From Variovorax sp. HW608 (GTDB taxonomy: Bacteria > Pseudomonadota > Gammaproteobacteria > Burkholderiales > Burkholderiaceae_C), in NCBI RefSeq assembly GCF_900090195.1, contig NZ_LT607803.1:434001-498000 (forward strand): a stretch of DNA of 64,000 nt, given 5' to 3'. The position numbers were made by a program, and so were the translations under genes. This document shows positions 8,285-17,374 of the stretch, one piece after another. How positions within the stretch are numbered: position 1 is the stretch's first letter; each line of letters starts with the position of its first letter. The notes beneath the pieces are model-generated. The model worked only from the letters and a program-made list of their open reading frames with translations. It did no database searches and was not told the DNA's origin.

Positions 8285-8435
8285 TCCTCGGTGGATTCGG
8301 GCGGGGTCGAACCAGACGGCGCGGCACTGCGCCGGCGTAATTCCGGTGCACGCTGGATGCCCTGGATGCCCTGGATGCCCTGGATGCCGGACGTGACGAG
8401 ACCCTGCAGCAGTTCGCCGGATGCGTGCAGCCCTG
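8281..8435 (-). pseudogene. DUF2889 gene 3' fragment with internal deletion
   Basis: This matches the 3' end of the DUF2889 gene at 60959-61555, again overlapping the hydratase start by ATGA. About 100 bases corresponding to 61010-61110 are missing, and a 9-bp unit has expanded to four copies. It ends at about 8435, corresponding to 61199. It is a non-functional remnant. Confidence 0.75.
8353..8388 (+). repeat. Tandem repeat, 4 x CTGGATGCC
   Basis: Four perfect head-to-tail copies of the 9-bp unit CTGGATGCC inside the DUF2889 remnant. The intact locus near 61135-61145 has a single similar unit, so the array arose after the copy was made, probably by slippage. Confidence 0.9.
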
Positions 8436-8815
8436 AGCCCGAGGCCAACGGTCCTTGCGAGCTCGCAAGCGGGTGATGGGCGGGGCTGTTCTCGAGTCCG
8501 GACCCCATCTTCTCAGGGAAAGAAGCTTTTGGCTGGACTTCGCCACGTGTCACGCTGTGCCAGGCTGATTACCCCGACACCTCCGATCGCCCGCACGAAC
8601 TTGGTGCTAAACGGTACCTAGTGGGGCAAAAAAGCTCCAAAGATCAATCACTTATGAGCTGCAGCCCTGCAATGGCCAGGCATAGGGTTTGCTTGGATGC
8701 GTACAAACCTAATTATCCGGTTCAATATGGTGAATTGTCGAGAACCCCAATCTGGCCAACCTTCAGACCGCTGCTCGCCGAGGGGTTCCTCCGCGGCCTG
8801 AAACCGATTGCTGAC
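8436..8815. other. Leader and promoter region of the M81 cluster
   Basis: No gene seen. The region becomes AT-richer from about 8620. It contains the CCGG-centred element at 8711-8726, which is also found upstream of the decayed second copy of the cluster. An open frame runs through from 8621 into the M81 gene, but it has no homology and no start signal before 8816. Confidence 0.5.
8711..8726. promoter_or_regulatory. Candidate operator AATTATCCGGTTCAAT
   Basis: Imperfect palindrome centred on CCGG, 90 bp before the M81 start. It matches 14 of 16 bases of the element at 36400-36415, which lies 106 bp before the start of the decayed M81 copy; flanking bases (ACAAAC before, GAAT after) are also shared. 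Conservation upstream of both paralogous clusters suggests a regulator site, perhaps for the AraC or GntR proteins of these loci. Confidence 0.5.
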
Positions 8816-10345
8816 ATGAAACGATTGAAGATCCTGGTCGCGCGCCTGAACCACGAGACCAATACCTTTTCTCCGGTCCCTACACCGCTGGAGGCCTTTG
8901 GTCCCGATGGCCCAAGCTACGACGTCGAGGCCTATCGCGAGAACAAGGGAATGCGTACCGCCATGTCCGCCTTCATCGACCTGGCAGAGGAGATCGGAGC
9001 AGAACTAGTCACGCCGGTCTCGGCGACGGCGAACCCGAGTGGACCCGTCGACGAGATCGCCTACCGGGCGCTTTGCGAACGAATCCTGAGTGCCGCTCGA
9101 GGGTGCGATGCGGTCTTGCTGGACTTGCACGGCGCAATGGTGGCCCGGAGCTGCAGCGATGGGGAAGGCTACTTGCTCAAGAGGCTCAGGGCTGCGATTC
9201 CAGGGGTGCCGGTCGGCGTCGCACTGGACCTGCATGCCAACATGACCGAGGACATGGTCGCAAACGCAGATGTGATCGTGGGCTTCAAGACGTATCCGCA
9301 CATCGACATGTACGAAACGGGCGTGCATGCTGGTCGACTGCTCTTGAATCTGTTGTCTGGCAAGAGCAAGCCTGCGATGGCTTGGCGGCGAATACCGCTG
9401 CTGTCGCACTCGCTGCGCAGCGCGACATTCATCGGTCCGATGAAAAAGGCGGTCGAAGCGGCGTGCGCGGAGGAGGCGGCGGGCTCCTTGGGCGTCTCCG
9501 TGTTTGCAGGCTTTGCGCTTGCCGACATCGAAGCGCCCTGCGTTAGCGTCGTCGTGGTCGATGCATCGTCGAAAGCGCAGGCTCAGCAGACTGCCGACCG
9601 GATCGCGCGTCAAATCTGGGCCGATCGCAACGAATTCTTCTACAGCAGCGAGCCGCTATCCGATTCGGTCGCGCGCGCAAAACAACTGTCCGAGGGAAAG
9701 ACCAAGCCTGTTCTCCTCTTGGACCATGGCGACAACTGCACCTCGGGAGGAACGTGCGACACGATGGATGTCCTTGAGGAGGCAATTCGCCAAGGACTAG
9801 ACGGCATCGGCGTTGGACCGATCTGCGATCCGGAGGCTGTTGCCCAGCTCATCTACGCCGGCGAAGGAGCGCTCGTCACGCTTGATCTTGGCAACAAGAC
9901 CTCGCTCGATGTCATCAACCGCAGGAAGCCTCCGATGCGGGTCACGGGAAAGGTCGTTCGGATCAGCGACGGCTACTACACCGTGACCGGGCCGACCTAC
10001 TCCGGTCAACGCATGGCCCTTGGGCGAACCGTATTGCTTGACATAGGTCCGGCAGAGATCGTGATCTCAGAGCGCACGCACGAGCCTTGGGATATCGGCA
10101 TCTTCACTTGCGTCGGCCTGAAGGCTGAAGAGAAGCGATTCTTGCTCCTGAAGTCACGCATGTATGCCCGCCCGGTCTTTGAGCCACTGGCGGCAGCGCT
10201 TGTCGAGTGCGACAGCCACGGCGTTACGAGTTCGGACTTTGGTCTCTTCAAGTTCAAGAACTTGTCGCGTCCAGTCGTTCCTCTCGATCCGGCGGAGAAG
10301 TGCAAGGTCGAATTCATCTCTCAACCCGCGGCAGCACCCGTTTAG
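8816..10345 (+). CDS. M81-family metallopeptidase (MlrC-like)
   Basis: 509-residue M81 protein. The founding member MlrC (microcystinase C) hydrolyses linear microcystin products; most bacterial homologues have unknown small amide or peptide substrates. Candidate zinc-site motifs are visible: NHETNTFSP (His13/Glu14), DLHGAM, DLHANM (Asp138/His140) and YPHIDMYETG (His162); the C-terminal half has the conserved LLDHGDNCTSGGTCDT. The ATG at 8816 is chosen because homology starts there; the upstream frame extension is unrelated. First gene of a plus-strand cluster with aldolase, peptide-type transporter, hydroxyacid dehydrogenase and AraC regulator. No signal peptide is seen, so it should act in the cytoplasm on imported substrate. 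Confidence 0.9.
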   Translation: MKRLKILVARLNHETNTFSPVPTPLEAFGPDGPSYDVEAYRENKGMRTAMSAFIDLAEEIGAELVTPVSATANPSGPVDEIAYRALCERILSAARGCDAVLLDLHGAMVARSCSDGEGYLLKRLRAAIPGVPVGVALDLHANMTEDMVANADVIVGFKTYPHIDMYETGVHAGRLLLNLLSGKSKPAMAWRRIPLLSHSLRSATFIGPMKKAVEAACAEEAAGSLGVSVFAGFALADIEAPCVSVVVVDASSKAQAQQTADRIARQIWADRNEFFYSSEPLSDSVARAKQLSEGKTKPVLLLDHGDNCTSGGTCDTMDVLEEAIRQGLDGIGVGPICDPEAVAQLIYAGEGALVTLDLGNKTSLDVINRRKPPMRVTGKVVRISDGYYTVTGPTYSGQRMALGRTVLLDIGPAEIVISERTHEPWDIGIFTCVGLKAEEKRFLLLKSRMYARPVFEPLAAALVECDSHGVTSSDFGLFKFKNLSRPVVPLDPAEKCKVEFISQPAAAPV

Positions 10346-10405
10346 CCCGCCTCACAAGCAAGTTCAAACCATCAACCTCATTGCTCATCAGTAAAGGAGT
10401 TCCCC

Positions 10406-11197
10406 ATGGCAGTTCATCCGCTCAATCGTGAGTCCAAGCCCATGTCGGAGGCAGAACGAAAAGTACGCATCGACCTCGCGGCCGCTTATCGGCTTGTGGC
10501 CGACTTTGGAATGGATGACGGCATTTACACCCACATCTCGGCACGGGTTCCTGGAACGCAGGATCAGTTTCTAATCAACCCGTTCGGGATGCTGTTCAAG
10601 GACATCACTGCTTCGTCCCTGGTGAAGATAGATATCGACGGGAACACCCTCGAAGAGACGCCGTATGAAGTGAACCCGGCGGGATTCATCATCCACAGCG
10701 CAGTCCACTCTGCACGTCACGATGCGGCATGCGTGCTGCACACGCACACCGTCGCGGGGGTTGCAGTTTCATCCTTGGAGAATGGCCTGGAGCCATGCAA
10801 CCAATGGGCGCTGCAGTTCTACCACCGCGTCGCGTACCACGAGTTCGAAGGCCTGGCGCTCGACCCGGCAGAAAAAGAGCGCTTGGTGGCAGACCTCGGT
10901 TCGAGCAAGCAAATACTCATCCTGCGCAACCATGGCTTGTTGACCCTCGGGCGAACTGTCTCCGAAGCGTTCATCCACATGAAGAACCTCGACCGTGCCT
11001 GTCGAGTGCAGATGGCGATTCAAGCCAGCGGGCGCCCAGTGCACGAGGTGCCCGCGGAAATCTGCGAGCGCACCGCGCGGCAGTATGAAGAGTGGGACTC
11101 GGCGCAGAGCAGCAGTGTGGAACAGCAGTACAGCCGCGAGTGGAACTCGCTGCTCAAGCGCATTGAGCCAGCCGCCTCAAGCTCGTTTCGCGACTGA
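10406..11197 (+). CDS. Class II aldolase/adducin-family protein
   Basis: 263-residue protein with the class II aldolase fold. Zinc-binding histidines are suggested by HTHTVAG (about residues 112-118) and by the later RNHGLLTLG segment. Family members cleave or epimerise phosphorylated sugars, or act on hydroxy- and keto-acids; the longer N-terminus with SEAERKVRIDLAAAYRLVA is typical of the uncharacterised group annotated only as class II aldolase/adducin. GTAAAGGAG lies 8 bp before the ATG. It follows the M81 gene by 60 bp and precedes the transporter receptor by 46 bp, so it is in the same operon. Substrate unknown. Confidence 0.88.
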   Translation: MAVHPLNRESKPMSEAERKVRIDLAAAYRLVADFGMDDGIYTHISARVPGTQDQFLINPFGMLFKDITASSLVKIDIDGNTLEETPYEVNPAGFIIHSAVHSARHDAACVLHTHTVAGVAVSSLENGLEPCNQWALQFYHRVAYHEFEGLALDPAEKERLVADLGSSKQILILRNHGLLTLGRTVSEAFIHMKNLDRACRVQMAIQASGRPVHEVPAEICERTARQYEEWDSAQSSSVEQQYSREWNSLLKRIEPAASSSFRD

Positions 11198-11243
11198 CAC
11201 GGCAGTCAACCGATATTCATCGATTCCGTACCAGGAGCACACC

Positions 11244-12815
11244 ATGAAGCGCCGTGATTTCATTCAACTGGGCTCAGCTAGCGCCGCAGGTCTCACCTTT
11301 GCGGGGATCCCGATGTCTGTGTTCGCACAGGGGATGAAGGGCGGTGTGCTGAATTCCGCCATCCAGCCAGAGCCGCCCAGCCTGAACGTCGGAACCCATC
11401 AAAACGTTCCGACGATGCTTGTAGGTGGCAACATCTTCGAGGGGTTGCTGCGCTACGACGAGAAGCTGCAGCCGATCCCCTGCCTGGCAACTTCGTGGAC
11501 GGTAAGCCCTGACGGACTGACCTACATTTTCAAGCTGAAACCCAATGTCAAGTGGCACGACGGAAAGCCGTTCACTGCCGATGACGTTGTGTTCTCTGCC
11601 GACGTTTTCGACCGGAAGGGGCACTCTCGTGCCCGCGGAAACCTTGCGATGGTCCAAAGCATCCGGACGATCGATCCGCTGACCGTCGAATTCAAACTGA
11701 AGACCACGTTCGGTGCCTTCCTTGGCATCTTTGCCGGCAACGCGTTGCCGATCGTGCCCAAGCATGTTTTCGACGGCGCGACGGACTTTGTCAAGCATCC
11801 GGGCTACGCCAACTACGTGGGCACGGGACCGTTCAAATTCAAGGAGTGGGTCAAGGGTTCCTACATCCACCTCGTGCGCTTTGACGACTACCACGAGAAG
11901 GACCTGCCGCTTCTGGACGCGATCTATTTCCATGTCATTCCTGACGCGGCCGCCCGGGCGAACGCATTCGAAAGCGGGAAGCTGGATGTTCTGCCGGGTG
12001 GATCTGTCGAGAACTTCGACGTGGCGCGGCTCGCCAAGCTTCCTGGCGTTGCTGTCACGCAGAAGGGTTGGGAACTGTTTTCGCCGATCTCGCACATCGT
12101 GGTTAACAATCGCAAGGCGCCGATGGACAGCATCAAGTTCCGGCAGGCGCTGAACCTGGCGATCGACCGGGAGGCCATGCGAAAAGTGGCGTGGTACGGG
12201 TTCGCCGATGTCGCAAATGGACCGTTCAACAGCCGCCTCAAGTTCTGGAACGCCGACCTTCCGAAGCTCGCCCGGGACAAGGAGCAAGCCAAGAAGCTGC
12301 TCGCAGAATCCGGCTACAAGGGAGAGACGCTGCGTCTCATGCCGTTGCCCTACGGTGAGACCTGGCAGCGTCTCGCTGAGATTGCGCGTCAGAATCTGGC
12401 CGACGTGAGCGTCAAGACGGAGCTCGTCCCAACCGATGTTGCCGCTTGGAACTCGAAGATGAACGAATGGGATTTCGACCTCGCGTTCACTTACATCTAC
12501 GGTCACGGTGACCCTGCTCTGGGTATTACGCGTAACTACACCACGCCGAACATCGCGAAGGGGTCACCGTTCAACAACGCTGAGGGATACAGCAACCCGA
12601 AGGTCGACGAGCTGTTTGACCGCGGCGCCGCCGAAATGGATCCTGAAAAGCGCCGTGTCATCTACTGGGAGGTCCAGAAACTGCTCGTCGCGGAGATGCC
12701 GGTGCTGTGGCTGCATGAGCTGAATTTCCCGACCGTCTACCGCACGAAGGTCAACAACCTGGTCAACTCGGGCGCGGGGATGCACGACAGCCTTACACGC
12801 ACCTGGATGGCGTGA
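11244..12815 (+). CDS. Peptide/nickel-type ABC transporter substrate-binding protein (family 5)
   Basis: 523-residue periplasmic receptor of SBP family 5 (DppA/OppA type). The N-terminus MKRRDFIQLG followed by a hydrophobic stretch and VFAQG resembles a Tat signal peptide. The mature part has the typical DGLTYIFKLKPNVKWHDGKP region near residue 90. The ATG at 11244 has CAGGAG 7 bp upstream; the longer open frame into the aldolase gene is a shadow. It is followed by two permeases and a fused ATPase, forming a complete importer. A close paralogue of the same length lies at 28884-30455. Confidence 0.92.
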   Translation: MKRRDFIQLGSASAAGLTFAGIPMSVFAQGMKGGVLNSAIQPEPPSLNVGTHQNVPTMLVGGNIFEGLLRYDEKLQPIPCLATSWTVSPDGLTYIFKLKPNVKWHDGKPFTADDVVFSADVFDRKGHSRARGNLAMVQSIRTIDPLTVEFKLKTTFGAFLGIFAGNALPIVPKHVFDGATDFVKHPGYANYVGTGPFKFKEWVKGSYIHLVRFDDYHEKDLPLLDAIYFHVIPDAAARANAFESGKLDVLPGGSVENFDVARLAKLPGVAVTQKGWELFSPISHIVVNNRKAPMDSIKFRQALNLAIDREAMRKVAWYGFADVANGPFNSRLKFWNADLPKLARDKEQAKKLLAESGYKGETLRLMPLPYGETWQRLAEIARQNLADVSVKTELVPTDVAAWNSKMNEWDFDLAFTYIYGHGDPALGITRNYTTPNIAKGSPFNNAEGYSNPKVDELFDRGAAEMDPEKRRVIYWEVQKLLVAEMPVLWLHELNFPTVYRTKVNNLVNSGAGMHDSLTRTWMA

Positions 12816-12852
12816 GACGAGACAGCTGTGAAACCGTTCAAGGAAGACTGAC

Positions 12853-13824
12853 ATGAGACGGACGCAGTTCATGGTGACGCGCTTGGTGCAGGGGATCTTC
12901 GCGATCCTCTTGATCGCGACGGTCAACTTCATGCTCGTGCGCGCGGCGCCGGGCGACCCGGTCTCCGTGCTTGCAGGGGAGTCTGCCAACGCAGACCCGG
13001 CCTTTGCCGCCCAGTTGCGCCAGCAATTGGGCCTCGACAAGCCGGTGCCGGTGCAGCTCGGCATCTATCTGAGGAACTTGGTGAAGCTGGACCTGGGTTT
13101 CTCCTATCGGCAGAACCAGCCGGTGCTCGCGCTCATCGCCGAACGCTTGCCAGCGACGCTGCTGTTGACGGGGACCGCCTTCGTTCTGTCGCTGCTCATC
13201 GGCATCTCGTTGGGGGCCATGTCCGCCAAACGAGTTGGCACATGGGTGGATAGCGCGGTGACCTTCGTCGCGCTCGTATTCTATGCAACGCCACTGTATT
13301 GGCTTGCACTGATGGCGGTGTTGCTCTTCTCCGTGCATTTGGGCTGGCTGCCGGGCTTTGGATTTAGCAGCGTTGGCGCCGATCTCACCGGATTGACGTA
13401 TGCGTGGGACGTGGCAAGGCACCTGTGCCTTCCGGCTCTCACGCTCGCGCTGTTCTACATGGCTGTCTATGCACGCATGACTCGCGCGTCGATGCTGGAA
13501 GTTTCTCAGATGGACTTCGTCAAGACTGCACGCGCGAAGGGAGTGCATCCTGGTCGAGTCCAAAGGGCTCACATCCTGCGCAACGCTCTGTTGCCCGTGG
13601 TGACGCTGGCAGGCATTCAAGCCGGCGGCATGATCGGCGGCGCGGTGTTGACCGAGACGGTATTCGCCTGGCCAGGAATTGGTCGACTGATGTTCGACTC
13701 GTTGCTGCAGCGGGACTACTCGCTGTTGCTAGGCACTTTCCTGGTAACGACGGCGATGGCGGTCGTATTCAACCTCGTCACGGACTTTGTCTACACCATC
13801 GTAGACCCGCGCATCGAGATATGA
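12853..13824 (+). CDS. ABC transporter permease (DppB/GsiC type)
   Basis: 323-residue inner-membrane permease with the N-terminal helix, the large periplasmic loop RAAPGDPVSVLAGE and about six membrane segments typical of DppB. The EAA motif that contacts the ATPase is in VKTARAKGVHPGRVQRAHIL near residue 230. It follows the receptor gene by 37 bp and precedes the second permease by 43 bp, so it forms a heterodimeric channel with it. Confidence 0.93.
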   Translation: MRRTQFMVTRLVQGIFAILLIATVNFMLVRAAPGDPVSVLAGESANADPAFAAQLRQQLGLDKPVPVQLGIYLRNLVKLDLGFSYRQNQPVLALIAERLPATLLLTGTAFVLSLLIGISLGAMSAKRVGTWVDSAVTFVALVFYATPLYWLALMAVLLFSVHLGWLPGFGFSSVGADLTGLTYAWDVARHLCLPALTLALFYMAVYARMTRASMLEVSQMDFVKTARAKGVHPGRVQRAHILRNALLPVVTLAGIQAGGMIGGAVLTETVFAWPGIGRLMFDSLLQRDYSLLLGTFLVTTAMAVVFNLVTDFVYTIVDPRIEI

Positions 13825-13867
13825 AGTCGAAACGAGGCCGCAAGGCAGGCCGCAAGAGAGTGAAAAG

Positions 13868-14710
13868 ATGAAAGATCCTTTCGTGAGGCGCTTCTGCCGT
13901 AACAAGGGCGCCGTCGTGGGCTTGATCGTTCTGATCGCCGTGGCAGTGATTGCCCTGGTTGGTCCGTACTTTGTTGCCAATGATCCATTCAGCATGGTCG
14001 ATGTGCCGTTCCTGCATCCTGGTGCGCAGGACGGTTTCCTGCTGGGGACAGACACCCTGGGCCGAGACGTGTTGGCCGGCGTCATCTACGGCAGCCGCGT
14101 CTCGCTGCTCATCGGCGTCGTGTCGACTGTTGCATCGCTCCTGATCGGAGTCACACTTGGCGCAATCGCAGGCTACTTCGGCGGTTGGATCGACTCGGGG
14201 CTCATGCGCTTTACCGAGATCTTTCAGGCCGTCCCCAGCTTCGCTCTCGCCATCGTCCTGGTTGCGATATTTCAGCCATCGGTGTACTCCATCGTCGCCG
14301 CCATTGCGATCGTGTCGTGGCCTCCTGTGGCTCGCCTTGTTCGAAGCGAGTTCCTGACCCTGCGACAACGCGACTTCGTCCAGGCGGCCGAGCTCGCTGG
14401 GGAATCCACCGCGCGAATCATCCTGACGCAGATACTGCCCAATGCGATGTCGCCCATCATCGTCATGGCCTCCCTGATGGTTGCCACGGCGATTCTCTTG
14501 GAATCTGGCCTGAGCTTTCTCGGCTTGGGCGATCCGAACCAGATGAGTTGGGGCTACATGGTCGGTGCCGCTCGGACAGTCCTTGTCCAGGCTTGGTGGA
14601 TGGCCCTGTTTCCCGGCTTGGCCATCGTTCTGACCGTGTTGGCATTGAACCTTGTTGGCGAAGGGCTCAACGACGGCCTCAACACACGCTTGAACGGGAG
14701 AGGACGTTGA
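13868..14710 (+). CDS. ABC transporter permease (DppC/GsiD type)
   Basis: 280-residue partner permease of the DppC type: N-terminal membrane helix, the conserved LGTDTLGRDVLAGVIYGSR loop, then five to six further helices. The EAA loop reads FVQAAELAGESTARIILTQI. The stop codon overlaps the TTG start of the ATPase gene by 3 bases. GAAAAG about 6 bp before the ATG serves as ribosome site. Confidence 0.93.
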   Translation: MKDPFVRRFCRNKGAVVGLIVLIAVAVIALVGPYFVANDPFSMVDVPFLHPGAQDGFLLGTDTLGRDVLAGVIYGSRVSLLIGVVSTVASLLIGVTLGAIAGYFGGWIDSGLMRFTEIFQAVPSFALAIVLVAIFQPSVYSIVAAIAIVSWPPVARLVRSEFLTLRQRDFVQAAELAGESTARIILTQILPNAMSPIIVMASLMVATAILLESGLSFLGLGDPNQMSWGYMVGAARTVLVQAWWMALFPGLAIVLTVLALNLVGEGLNDGLNTRLNGRGR

Positions 14711-16380
14711 TTCACCCATCCAACGCAAATGCCACGAACGTGAAGCAACCTGTTCTTGACGTTACCGACCTCCAGATCTGCCTTCCGGCAGGAGCGGACC
14801 GAACCCTTGCCGTTGACGGCGTATCGCTATCAGTGATGCCCGGGCGGACACTATGCGTCGTGGGCGAATCGGGCTCCGGAAAGTCCATGATCGCCAATTC
14901 GGTCATGGGACTGTTGCCCAAGCCCCACGTACGGCCCGTGGCGGGAAGGATCATGTTCGAAGACGTGGATCTTCTGAGCGTGTCCGAGGAGCAGATGCGC
15001 GAACTTCGTGGGCGCCGCATCGGGATGATTTTCCAAGAGCCAATGACCGCGCTCAATCCGGTCATGCGGATCGGAGATCAGATTGGCGAAGTGATTGACG
15101 CACACGCGAAGGTCCCAGCCGACGTGAAGCGTGAGCGAATCCTTGCCGCGCTGGCAGACGTCGGGTTGCCCGACCCCGAGCTCCTGATCGATTCCTATCC
15201 GTTCCGGTTGTCAGGCGGACAGCGGCAGCGGGTCATGATTGCCTGCGCGCTGATTCTCGAGCCCGTCCTGCTGATCGCGGATGAGCCCACGACGGCGCTC
15301 GATGTGACGACGCAGGCGCAGATCCTGAAGCTGATCCGGGAACTGCAGGAGCGTCGAGGAACTGCCGTGCTTTTCATTACGCACGACTTTGGTGTGGTCT
15401 CGGAAATCGCGGATCATGTTGTCGTGATGCAGACGGGCAAGCTGGTGGAAGCCGGCCCCGCATCCAGGGTCCTGAAGAGCCCCCAGCATCCGTACACACG
15501 CAAGCTCATCGACTGCATTCCGACCGGGCACGAGCGTCGCTTGGCAAGTGCGAAGGAGGTGACCAGTGTTCTTTGCGTCCAAGACTTGTGCAAGACCTAT
15601 GTGGCGCCTGGCACGCTGTTCAAGCGCGGGCGTTCGGTTCAAGCCGCCAAAGACATCAGCTTCGAGCTCATGCGGGGCGAAACCCTTGGAGTGGTGGGCG
15701 AGTCCGGGTCCGGAAAGTCGAGCCTCGGTCGCTGTCTGGTCGGACTGCAACCGTTCGACAGGGGTCGGATCATCTTCAAAGGCAAGAACCTCCCATCGGG
15801 GCGCGGATTCCGGGCGGGAACTGCCGGCAGGATTCAAATGGTATTTCAGGATCCCTATGCATCACTGAATCCTCGACACACGATCGGGGCTGCAATTGCC
15901 GGAGGACCTATCGCCCAAGGTGTCAGCAAGACTGAAGCGATGAAGCGAACCCACGAACTCCTCCAACTTGTTGGGCTGAGTGTCGATGCGGCCGATCGGT
16001 ATCCCCATGAGTTCTCGGGTGGGCAGCGCCAGCGTGTTGGAATTGCGCGCGCGCTTGCGATGCAGCCCGAGCTCCTTGTCGCGGATGAACCGGTCTCTGC
16101 ATTGGATGTCTCGGTGCAGGCTCAGGTACTGAAGCTTTTCGAGCAGGTTCGCGAGCAGTTCAAGTTGAGCATGGTGTTCATCACTCACGATCTGCGTGTG
16201 GCGGGCCAGATGTGTGACTACATCGCGGTGATGCAGCATGGCGTGGTGGTCGAGTACGGGCGGACGGAGCAGATCCTTGGCAGCCCGCAGCATCCGTATA
16301 CGCAGAAGCTGATCGAAGCCGTGCCGCGTCTGGCCTCTGATTCGATGCTCGCGGATAACCCCATGGAGGTCGCAGCGTGA
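14707..16380 (+). CDS. Dual-domain ABC transporter ATPase (DppD-DppF fusion, GsiA-like)
   Basis: 557-residue protein with two complete nucleotide-binding domains in tandem. Walker A motifs are GESGSGKSM (near residue 53) and GESGSGKSS (near 335); signature motifs are LSGGQRQRV and FSGGQRQRV; Walker B segments are [12 protein letters not shown] and [12 protein letters not shown]. Each ends with the [16 protein letters not shown] motif of the oligopeptide group. No ATG lies near the start; I choose the TTG at 14707 because GAGAGG is 6 bp upstream and it overlaps the permease stop (TTGA). A GTG at 14740 is the alternative. It energises the importer formed with the two permeases. Confidence 0.92.
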   Translation: MIHPSNANATNVKQPVLDVTDLQICLPAGADRTLAVDGVSLSVMPGRTLCVVGESGSGKSMIANSVMGLLPKPHVRPVAGRIMFEDVDLLSVSEEQMRELRGRRIGMIFQEPMTALNPVMRIGDQIGEVIDAHAKVPADVKRERILAALADVGLPDPELLIDSYPFRLSGGQRQRVMIACALILEPVLLIADEPTTALDVTTQAQILKLIRELQERRGTAVLFITHDFGVVSEIADHVVVMQTGKLVEAGPASRVLKSPQHPYTRKLIDCIPTGHERRLASAKEVTSVLCVQDLCKTYVAPGTLFKRGRSVQAAKDISFELMRGETLGVVGESGSGKSSLGRCLVGLQPFDRGRIIFKGKNLPSGRGFRAGTAGRIQMVFQDPYASLNPRHTIGAAIAGGPIAQGVSKTEAMKRTHELLQLVGLSVDAADRYPHEFSGGQRQRVGIARALAMQPELLVADEPVSALDVSVQAQVLKLFEQVREQFKLSMVFITHDLRVAGQMCDYIAVMQHGVVVEYGRTEQILGSPQHPYTQKLIEAVPRLASDSMLADNPMEVAA

Positions 16381-17345
16381 CCAGCGACCTCCCCAAGCCT
16401 CCCTGCATCGCCTTGCTCGGAACGAGTCCGACGCTGGATCTTGACGCCTTCATCGGTGATCAGTTTCGCGCCCTGAGCCCGGGCATTGACCTGAGATTTC
16501 CGCAGGACCTGGGTTGTTTGGAGGACATCGAGGCCGCGCTGTGCTGGTTCCCTCCGCACGGGGTGCTCAAGAAGCTGCCAAATCTTCGCTTGATTCAATC
16601 GCTGTCAGCAGGGATTGATCACATCACGGCCGATGCCGATCTGCCCCGAACTATTCCGGTGTGCAGGATCGTCGACACGACCGTTGAGGAGGGCATGGCC
16701 AGTTACGTGACCTGGGCAGTGATTCAGCACCACCGCGGCATGCGCGTCTACCAAGCCAATGCGGCCGAGGCCGTCTGGAAGCAACAACCCACCGTGTGGC
16801 CGCGGGACCACCGGGTGGGTATCGCGGGCCTGGGCGTGCTCGGCCTTGCGTGCGCACGTGCCCTTTCGAGCGTCGGCTATCCGGTCAGCGGATGGAACTC
16901 ACGACCGAAAGCGGACCTTCCGCCGTACGTCCGGGCTTTCCATGGAGAGGAGCAGCTGGGCGATTTCCTGGCCGAGTGTTCGAGCTTGATCTGCCTGCTG
17001 CCGTTGACCGATCAGACCAGAGGATTCCTGGGAGCGAAGGTGTTCTCCCAATTGCCTCGAGGCGCGCATCTCGTCAACGTGGCCAGGGGCGCGCACCTCG
17101 TTGAATCGGACCTGCTTGCCGCGCTTGAAGGCGGCCAGCTTTCAGGTGCAACGCTGGACGCTTTCAGCCAGGAGCCCTTGCCGAAGGATCATCCTTTCTG
17201 GGCGGATCCGCGCATTGTGGTCACGCCGCATATCGCTGCGCACACTGATCCCAGGATCATCGCCCAGCAGACACTCGAGAACCTGGCATTGATCCTGCAG
17301 GGCCAAAGACCGCCGACCTGCGCTGATTTGGGGCAAGGCTACTGA
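16377..17345 (+). CDS. D-isomer-specific 2-hydroxyacid dehydrogenase (GhrA-like)
   Basis: 322-residue NAD(P)-dependent dehydrogenase that would reduce glyoxylate/hydroxypyruvate-type 2-keto acids or oxidise the 2-hydroxy acid. The dinucleotide motif is GIAGLGVLGLACA near residue 143; the substrate arginine is in VNVARGAHLVE, the acid in SQEPLPKDHPFW, and the catalytic histidine in TPHIAAHT. It starts with GTG overlapping the ATPase stop (GTGA), so it is coupled to the transporter. This suggests that the imported compound yields a 2-hydroxy or 2-keto acid. A truncated copy of its 3' end lies at 36805-36970. Confidence 0.9.
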   Translation: MTSDLPKPPCIALLGTSPTLDLDAFIGDQFRALSPGIDLRFPQDLGCLEDIEAALCWFPPHGVLKKLPNLRLIQSLSAGIDHITADADLPRTIPVCRIVDTTVEEGMASYVTWAVIQHHRGMRVYQANAAEAVWKQQPTVWPRDHRVGIAGLGVLGLACARALSSVGYPVSGWNSRPKADLPPYVRAFHGEEQLGDFLAECSSLICLLPLTDQTRGFLGAKVFSQLPRGAHLVNVARGAHLVESDLLAALEGGQLSGATLDAFSQEPLPKDHPFWADPRIVVTPHIAAHTDPRIIAQQTLENLALILQGQRPPTCADLGQGY

Positions 17346-17374
17346 GGGGCGTTTTGAGGAAGGAGCTGAGCGCC

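Noticed and set aside
14185..14706. Upstream extension of the ATPase frame inside the permease gene
   Set aside because: It runs through the permease coding region and has no conserved sequence; the domain starts after the TTG at 14707.
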